Source: Peptococcaceae bacterium BRH_c23 (GTDB taxonomy: Bacteria > Bacillota_B > Desulfitobacteriia > Desulfitobacteriales > Desulfitobacteriaceae). From it: 5,034 bases of DNA. The DNA is taken from the NCBI GenBank assembly GCA_000961805.1, contig LADV01000112.1, forward strand, positions 1 to 5,034, in the 5' to 3' direction. The notes under the pieces were generated by a model. That model had not been told where the DNA came from and ran no database searches. It saw only the letters and a program-made list of their open reading frames with translations. The translations under genes and the position numbers were made by a program. Position 1 is the first letter of the stretch; the number at the start of each line of letters is the position of its first letter. Below, piece after piece: positions 1 through 3,154 of this stretch.

Positions 1-192
1 GAAAAGGACTGTTTGATGTACATACCCCATGTGGTAAAGAATGACCCAACTGAAATAGTCTTCTTTGAAAAGTATAAGGATAAAGAGGCCTTCAAAGCCC
101 ATGGGAGTTCAGCTTATTTTAAGGAAGCAGCCCAAAAGTTTGAAGACCTACTAGAGGGTAAGATCCAGGTTAAATTTCTTGAAGAAGTTTAA
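1..192 (+). CDS. ABM-fold monooxygenase-like protein, C-terminal part (5' truncated by window)
   Basis: An open frame runs from base 1 to a TAA at 190-192, giving the last 63 residues of a protein whose start lies outside the window. The order of motifs (YIPHVVKNDPTEIVFFEKY, then KDKEAFKAH, then an acidic helix and a final KIQVKFLEEV strand) fits the antibiotic biosynthesis monooxygenase (ABM) ferredoxin-like fold, whose members typically show Asp-Pro, a 'F.E.Y.d' strand and a conserved His in 'al..H..s.hf'. Such proteins are about 95-110 residues, cytoplasmic, dimeric and act as quinol or heme monooxygenases, or have no known substrate. The exact substrate cannot be told from this fragment. 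It stops about 35 bases before the structured region at 226 and shows no coupling to a following gene, so it is probably the last gene of its unit. Family assignment is fairly secure; function is not. Confidence 0.75.
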   Translation, partial: EKDCLMYIPHVVKNDPTEIVFFEKYKDKEAFKAHGSSAYFKEAAQKFEDLLEGKIQVKFLEEV

Positions 193-225
193 TAGGCAGC
201 AGCGAGCGATTGACGCCAAACATAA

Positions 226-284
226 AAGTAATAAGTAAGAGGAGGCCTTCGCGTGTTGATGCAAAAGCCTCCATTACTTTACTT
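226..284 (+). other. Long imperfect hairpin; 5' hairpin of the structured RNA or terminator of the ABM gene
   Basis: GGAGGC (241-246) pairs with GCCTCC (267-272). With one bulged C the stem extends inward as TT/AA. Outward, GTAA (235-238) pairs with TTAC (274-277) and AAGTAA (226-231) with TTACTT (279-284). The loop holds TTCGCGTGTTGATGC. No clean T-run follows, so it is a poor Rho-independent terminator. I prefer to read it as the 5' hairpin of the RNA at 241-558. The outer pairs reach into the left flank. Confidence 0.55.
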
Positions 285-558
285 AGCGTTGTAGGGTGAA
301 ATTTACAGTATGTTTTATGGAAAAGGTAGTTGAGAGGGTAGTTTAAGGGCTACCGCCCGTCGTATCCTATTTGTTTTATGAATCTGGGGGTTGTCACCGG
401 GCAAGGGCGCACTGAAATCCATCCTGTTACTAAGTTCTCATTATCCATATCGCGCCAGGAAAAGTCTGGTAAAGGGGAATGCCTACGGGCTGAAACCTTT
501 AGAAGGAACCTAGCAGGGAGGAAGTGACCTGCCCGGTAAAGTGTGGTCAACAGCCGGA
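241..558 (+). ncRNA. Structured RNA, probable HEARO/omega-RNA-like scaffold without iscB
   Basis: No plausible gene covers this GC-richer stretch, but many complementary helices do. The 5' hairpin is GGAGGC 241-246 / GCCTCC 267-272. A central hairpin is GGTAG 337-341 / CTACC 350-354, competing with GGGC 347-350 / GCCC 355-358. A long-range closing stem is formed by TCTGG 383-387 / CCGGA 554-558, then GTTG 390-393 / CAAC 548-551, then CCGGGCA 397-403 / TGCCCGG 530-536. Inside it lie GGCGC 406-410 / GCGCC 452-456, CCAG 455-458 / CTGG 466-469, AAAGG 471-475 / CCTTT 496-500, and GCC 481-483 / GGC 488-490 with a UACG tetraloop. Size, compact multi-branched form and the TTCGCGTGTTGATGCAAAAG-type 5' hairpin resemble, from memory, HEARO RNA (the omega-RNA of IscB, whose guide lies 5' of the scaffold). 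No iscB follows. Existence of a structured RNA is well supported; the family name is moderate. Alternatives are another large bacterial RNA class or a remnant of a different mobile element. Confidence 0.55.
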
Positions 559-562
559 AGCG

Positions 563-784
563 AGAATATTATCCATTTTTGTAATTATTGGACCACTTTT
601 AGGTACATTCGTTTATCAAAGATTTGGCATTTACCTGTCTATCAGCATAATGGGACTTGCATTTCTAATGTCAGCTGGTGTTTTGACTTTTCTCCCGTCT
701 CAAAGTGGAGAAATGCAAGGGAAACTGAATTCCAAATTTTGGAATGACTTAACTGAAGGATTCCTAATAAAACCATGTAAATAA
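563..784 (+). pseudogene. MFS transporter relic (TM5-TM6 segment only)
   Basis: In one frame from about 563 the translation reads ILSIFVIIGPLLGTFVYQRF, then a second hydrophobic stretch ISIMGLAFLMSAGVLTFLPS, and then a polar loop ending near WNDLTEGF. This looks like transmembrane helices 5 and 6 plus the start of the central cytoplasmic loop of a Major Facilitator Superfamily exporter of the kind common in Bacillus relatives (GPLLGTFVY and a 'LTFLP' helix end are typical). A functional protein has about 400 residues and 12 helices; here neither the first four helices nor the C-terminal half is present, and the frame ends at a TAA (782-784) soon after likeness is lost around 758. The frame can be extended upstream to an ATG at 524, but that part is inside the structured RNA and does not look like protein. 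I infer a decayed gene cut by an insertion on its left and a deletion on its right. Confidence 0.6.
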
Positions 785-814
785 AAACTTTAACGTAAAA
801 GGAGCAACATTCAT

Positions 815-925
815 ATGAAGAATTGTGAAATGAAGTTGAATGATATATTGACTTCTCAGGCCACACCCGGTGGCTTTGAATTGTGTGTAGGTGGATTGGT
901 TGTCTTAGTGAGGTGGCCTGATTAA
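815..925 (+). CDS. Short peptide ORF (36 aa), unknown; Gly-Gly motif and Cys
   Basis: ATG at 815 is preceded by AAAAGGAG (797-804) with a 10-base gap, a good ribosome binding site for a Firmicute, and the frame closes with TAA at 923-925. The peptide has a charged N-terminal half (MKNCEMKLNDILTSQATP), Gly-Gly at residues 19-20, then a hydrophobic stretch (CVGGLVVLV) ending RWPD. Cysteines are at residues 4 and 24. I do not recognise a family. The shape, a polar leader, Gly-Gly, then a short Cys-containing hydrophobic tail, would be compatible with a precursor peptide or small membrane-active peptide, but the usual leader consensus of double-glycine peptides is not evident and no maturation or export gene is visible. 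It lies directly after the MFS relic and ahead of a weak hairpin with a T-run (932-957). It could also be a chance ORF. Confidence 0.4.
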   Translation: MKNCEMKLNDILTSQATPGGFELCVGGLVVLVRWPD

Positions 926-931
926 ATAATT

Positions 932-957
932 AAAAACCACTATTTCTAGCGGCTTTT
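932..957 (+). terminator. Weak terminator-like hairpin after the short peptide ORF
   Basis: CCaCTA (937-942) pairs with TAGcGG (947-952) around a TTTC loop with one A/C mismatch, followed by CTTTT. The flanking A-run (932-936) can pair with the T-run, so it could act in either direction. It sits 7 bases after the stop at 925. The stem is short, so this is tentative. Confidence 0.3.
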
Positions 958-971
958 AAATAAGAGCACGT

Positions 972-1382
972 AATGATCTACCTGACACCAATATAGATCG
1001 CTGATTACCTAACTAGGATCTTCCGACCATAATCAAGCAAGTTACCACCAATACTGATGATTCGTTCGACCTTACAAGATATCTACCCAGCTATAGACAA
1101 CCTGTAGGGCTGCATATAACCGGAATTCTTACACATGCATATATCAAGCGACATATGGTTGGGTAAGAAACTCAACACCCAGCAAAATCTTAGCTCGACC
1201 CTTTACGATAAGTTGGAACCTTAAAACAATCGAATAGACTGAAATAAAGCCTTTCCCCACCGTAAAAGATCTTCCCTCCGACTATAGACAAGCGTTTTAC
1301 CACCTGAAGATAATCTTTGGCCGACCCATATACACCCGGTAAAGAGCATATATAAATCTTGACTCAACCATTACGTACCCTT
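972..1382. repeat. Cluster of degenerate direct repeats (about 33-37 bases each)
   Basis: No gene fits here. Several stretches share the order GATCT - CCGAC - ATA - CAAG - TTACCACC. The best pair is 1017-1049 and 1268-1304: both begin GATCTTCC, contain CGAC, ATA and CAAGC, and end TTACCACC. Weaker copies begin near 975, 1078, 1187, 1312 and 1355. The 10-mer CTATAGACAA occurs at 1091-1100 and 1282-1291. Neighbouring starts are about 42-44 bases apart in three cases (975/1017, 1268/1312, 1312/1355); one wider gap is about twice that (1187 to 1268), while 1078 is out of phase. Copies are too divergent for CRISPR. They read equally well as GGTGGTAA...CTTG...GTCGG...AGATC on the other strand. Function unknown. 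Confidence 0.5.
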
Positions 1383-1492
1383 ATGATCATATATTGCACT
1401 TTTGCACATTATAATATGCTGGCAAATAAAGGGGTAAAGTTTAGAGTTATGTGTTTAGATTCGGCGGAAAAACGTCTAAAAAGGACACAATA

Positions 1493-1515
1493 AAGGCCAG
1501 TACATTACTGGCCTT
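1493..1515 (-). terminator. Perfect hairpin downstream of the spore protein gene
   Basis: A 10-bp perfect stem, AAGGCCAGTA (1493-1502) with TACTGGCCTT (1506-1515), has a 3-base loop. Read on the minus strand it lies 20 bases after the stop of the spore protein gene and is followed by a T-rich TTTATTG, as expected for a Rho-independent terminator of that gene. Confidence 0.65.
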
Positions 1516-1535
1516 ATGATAAAACTGAGCAGATA

Positions 1536-1685
1536 TTAACGGGCTTTTCCAAAACTTTCAAACGTACGTTTAACCATTTCACCACCAACGCTGCCATTCT
1601 CGCGGCTGGTGCGGTCTCCACCCAACTTAATTCCCCATTCATTAGCGATGTTATCTTTGTTTACTGGTAAATTGTACTTAGCCAT
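1536..1685 (-). CDS. Alpha/beta-type small acid-soluble spore protein (short, 49 aa)
   Basis: Alpha/beta-type SASPs saturate DNA in the dormant spore core, protect it from UV, heat and chemicals, and are degraded at germination by the GPR protease. The 49-residue product contains NIANEWGIKLGGDRTSRENG followed by SVGGEMVKRTFESFGKAR, which matches the conserved family block (E(F/W)G(I/V).LG.D.T.R.NGSVGGE(I/M).KR). It is shorter than the usual 60-70 residues, mainly because the N-terminal arm is about ten residues long and the C-terminal tail is short. The start is set by AGGAGG (1695-1700, minus strand), 9 bases upstream of the ATG. The gene is alone, with a terminator hairpin at 1493-1515. Family biology predicts forespore expression by sigma-G; I could not find a convincing sigma-G promoter in the upstream 100 bases. 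Its presence shows the host forms endospores. Confidence 0.9.
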   Translation of the reverse strand: MAKYNLPVNKDNIANEWGIKLGGDRTSRENGSVGGEMVKRTFESFGKAR

Positions 1686-1742
1686 GATTGAATACCTCCT
1701 CTTGATGTAGTTTTGTAAGCTGAAATTGAGGCATGTTTAATT

Positions 1743-1754
1743 CTGAAGCTTCAG
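1743..1754. promoter_or_regulatory. 12-bp perfect palindrome upstream of the spore protein gene
   Basis: CTGAAGCTTCAG is fully self-complementary and lies about 58 bases upstream of the spore protein start codon. It could be a protein-binding dyad or the centre of a small hairpin. Nothing else ties it to regulation, and a 12-bp palindrome can occur by chance. Confidence 0.2.
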
Positions 1755-2010
1755 TAATGTTAATTTATCCACCTTGCACACAATAATTCGAGGTAACTTT
1801 TGGGTATTGTCAAGTGAAAGTATTTGAATGCCGAGGTGCAACCCCTTGAGTGATAATGGATCCAGGAAAGTTATGAAAGTTTCAAGTCGTATCGTCCTTC
1901 ACCTTTCCTTAAGTTCGATAATCTAGGAAGAATTTGCTTAAAGCAGGTAATCAGGTCACCGTTACGCTTTCAAGCAACATTTTTACGGAAGTCCTTAGCA
2001 AGGATGGCGA
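1755..2010. other. Gene-free stretch, possible untranslated RNA leading into the 2016 terminator
   Basis: I find no gene with a believable ribosome binding site on either strand. There are some pairings: GGAAAG (1864-1869) with CTTTCC (about 1903-1908), and TCCTT / AAGGA (about 1992-2004) close to the terminator. No riboswitch class I know is recognisable. It may be a transcript ending at 2044 or simply spacer DNA. Confidence 0.25.
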
Positions 2011-2015
2011 GAAGT

Positions 2016-2044
2016 GGCGGCCACGCGGCCGCCGTTCTTTTTTT
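2016..2044 (+). terminator. Strong GC-rich Rho-independent terminator
   Basis: GGCGGCC (2016-2022) and GGCCGCC (2027-2033) form a perfect 7-bp stem with an ACGC loop, followed by GTTCTTTTTTT (2034-2044). On the plus strand this is a textbook intrinsic terminator. No gene is recognised just upstream, so it either ends an unknown RNA or shields the transposase unit from read-through. Confidence 0.75.
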
Positions 2045-2058
2045 GGCTCCACCTATAA

Positions 2059-2082
2059 TGACAGGGGACGGTTCTTTGACAC
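2059..2082 (+). repeat. REP sequence, left inverted copy flanking the RAYT gene
   Basis: TGACAGGGGACGGTTCTTTG followed by ACAC matches the inverted sequence at 2971-2994 at 22 of 24 positions, with two A/T differences. The core GGGGACGGTTCTTTGACAC is of the type I know to be scattered in many clostridial genomes next to RAYT genes. It is the left boundary of the mobile unit. Confidence 0.8.
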
Positions 2083-2167
2083 AAGATAAGAGAAGTGACA
2101 GGGAAGTGACACAAGATAAAAAATAGGGTAATATATGGACAAAAGATAATTTAAGCGGTGAGAGGAA
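2078..2167 (+). repeat. Three 30-base direct repeats with a GACA(C/A)AAGATAA head
   Basis: GACACAAGATAA occurs at 2078-2089 and exactly at 2108-2119, and GACAAAAGATAA at 2138-2149, giving a 30-base period; the third unit ends right at the transposase ATG. The rest of each unit is not conserved. The first copy overlaps the end of the left REP, and a partial REP start (TGACAGGG) recurs at 2096-2103. Equal spacing near three helical turns would place the motifs on one face of the DNA, so they could be binding sites. Confidence 0.55.
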
Positions 2168-2974
2168 ATGCCAAGAAGTGCAAGACAAAGAAGCAACAGC
2201 AGAGTATATCACATTATGTTTCGTGGTAACGAACTGAGAGATATTTTTATTGATGACGAGGACAGAAACAAATTCTTATCCACATTTAAAGAAAAGTCAG
2301 AGTGTGAGAATTTTTCTGTTTACGCCTATTGCCTCATGGATAATCACGTACATTTTCTTCTTTCCGGTGAACATGAGAAATTAGGAAAACTGGTCAAAAG
2401 GATCAATACAAGTTATGTCTATTATTTTAATAAGAAATATGAAAGAATAGGGCATCTGTTTCATGACAGGTTTAAAAGCCAAGCTGTTGAAACAGATGCC
2501 TATTTGCTTGAAGCCATAAGATATATACACAATAACCCAGTTAAAGCTGGAATTGCTAGGGTGCCAAATGATTATAAATGGAGCAGTTACCCTCATTACA
2601 TAAAGGACCTGAACAATACTGTTCTAAATATTGATAAAGTCGCAATTCTAAAACTATTTTCGCATGACCCGATTCTAGCCCAAAAGTGCTTTGTTGAATT
2701 TTCGAAGGAAGCAAAGGCTATTGAATTTATGGATATTGAGGAACCTGAAACGAAAAAAGAGAGCCTAATAAGAGGCGAAATTGCAGCTAAACAGTATACT
2801 GAAGAGATTCTGAATCATAACGGCATAAAGCTTGACAGTCTAAGACTAAAGGGATTTGAAGATATACGAAATCAAATAATATTAGAATTGAGACAAAAAT
2901 CGGACCTATCGGTCAGAGAAATTGCATCGCTCCTTATGATAAATAGAGGCATGGTCCAGCGTATCGGAATGTGA
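2168..2974 (+). CDS. REP-associated tyrosine transposase (RAYT), IS200-like Y1 family
   Basis: This 268-residue protein belongs to the HUH single-strand transposases of the TnpA_REP/RAYT branch (Y1_Tnp domain), which nick and rejoin single-stranded DNA at REP sequences. It starts MPRSARQR and continues with YHIMFRGN (residues 14-21), YAYCLMDNHVHFLL (52-65) carrying the HUH pair His60 and His62, GHLFHDRFKSQAVE (95-108), and AIRYIHNNPVKAG (116-128) where Tyr119 is the likely nucleophile. WSSY (138-141) closes the catalytic domain. The C-terminal part ends in a helix-turn-helix-like segment, LSVREIASLLMINRGMVQRI (247-266), typical for Firmicute RAYTs. Length fits the family. GGTGAG (2157-2162) serves the ATG at 2168. 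The stop (2972-2974) lies within the right REP, so gene and repeat overlap. All catalytic residues are present and the frame is intact, so it may be active or recently so. Confidence 0.92.
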   Translation: MPRSARQRSNSRVYHIMFRGNELRDIFIDDEDRNKFLSTFKEKSECENFSVYAYCLMDNHVHFLLSGEHEKLGKLVKRINTSYVYYFNKKYERIGHLFHDRFKSQAVETDAYLLEAIRYIHNNPVKAGIARVPNDYKWSSYPHYIKDLNNTVLNIDKVAILKLFSHDPILAQKCFVEFSKEAKAIEFMDIEEPETKKESLIRGEIAAKQYTEEILNHNGIKLDSLRLKGFEDIRNQIILELRQKSDLSVREIASLLMINRGMVQRIGM

Positions 2975-2994
2975 CAAAGAACCGTCCCCTGACA
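2971..2994 (-). repeat. REP sequence, right inverted copy
   Basis: Read on the minus strand this is TGTCAGGGGACGGTTCTTTG followed by TCAC, the inverted partner of 2059-2082. The transposase stop codon TGA (2972-2974) is part of it. The two copies together delimit a 936-base unit. Confidence 0.8.
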
Positions 2995-3114
2995 CCCCTG
3001 AAATAGGCTATACTTATATGCCGTCATTGTTTATGCTAAAGGAAGTATTTAACTGTGGAAGACCAGACCTTCGAGCTTCCTGCTCCTGCCGCATTAAAGT
3101 TTAAAGCAAATAAT

Positions 3115-3132
3115 AATATGTTAAAACATATT
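3115..3132. promoter_or_regulatory. 18-bp dyad upstream of the glycyl radical enzyme gene
   Basis: AATATGTT (3115-3122) and AACATATT (3125-3132) are perfect inverted arms around AA, ending 22 bases before the start codon. Position and symmetry suit a repressor or activator site overlapping the promoter or leader. I could not assign clear -35 and -10 hexamers nearby. The regulator is unknown. Confidence 0.4.
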
Positions 3133-3154
3133 GTAAAATGAAAGGGGGAAAATC

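Larger units (their letters stand above)
2059..2994 (+). mobile_element. RAYT gene bracketed by inverted REPs (REPtron-like unit)
   Basis: The unit comprises the left REP (2059-2082), the 30-base repeats (2078-2167), the transposase (2168-2974) and the right REP (2971-2994). In known RAYT systems the transposase is linked to REP pairs and can spread them in trans. I see no obvious target-site duplication outside the repeats, which fits the IS200/RAYT mechanism, where none is made. Confidence 0.75.

Noticed and set aside
350..550. 66-codon minus-strand ORF
   Set aside because: It lies wholly within the structured RNA, has no family features, and its composition reflects the helices on the other strand.
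226..565. Group II intron as explanation of the structured region
   Set aside because: No recognisable domain V hairpin with its AGC triad and no GTGYG-type 5' end were found, and there is no reverse transcriptase gene.
541..866. Two further ORFs (541-747 plus, 642-866 minus) over the MFS relic
   Set aside because: They are other frames of a stretch whose correct frame gives clear MFS helices; their products look like nothing known.
972..1382. CRISPR array
   Set aside because: Repeats are too divergent in sequence and spacing, and there is no conserved repeat/variable spacer pattern or cas gene.
1449..1490. 13-codon frame MCLDSAEKRLKRTQ
   Set aside because: Too short, and the AAAGGGG upstream is too far (about 14 bases) to make a convincing start; kept only as part of a possible transcript.
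1780..1900. Lysine-type riboswitch suggested by GCCGAGGTGCAACC
   Set aside because: The other conserved blocks of that class are missing, and no amino-acid gene follows.
2076..2104. Perfect TTGACA (2076-2081) as a -35 box for the transposase
   Set aside because: No -10-like hexamer lies 16-18 bases downstream; the match is part of the REP.
1970..2212. 80-codon minus-strand ORF crossing the terminator and the RAYT start
   Set aside because: It runs through a GC-rich terminator stem, the REP and the 30-base repeats, and overlaps the start of a solid gene on the other strand.
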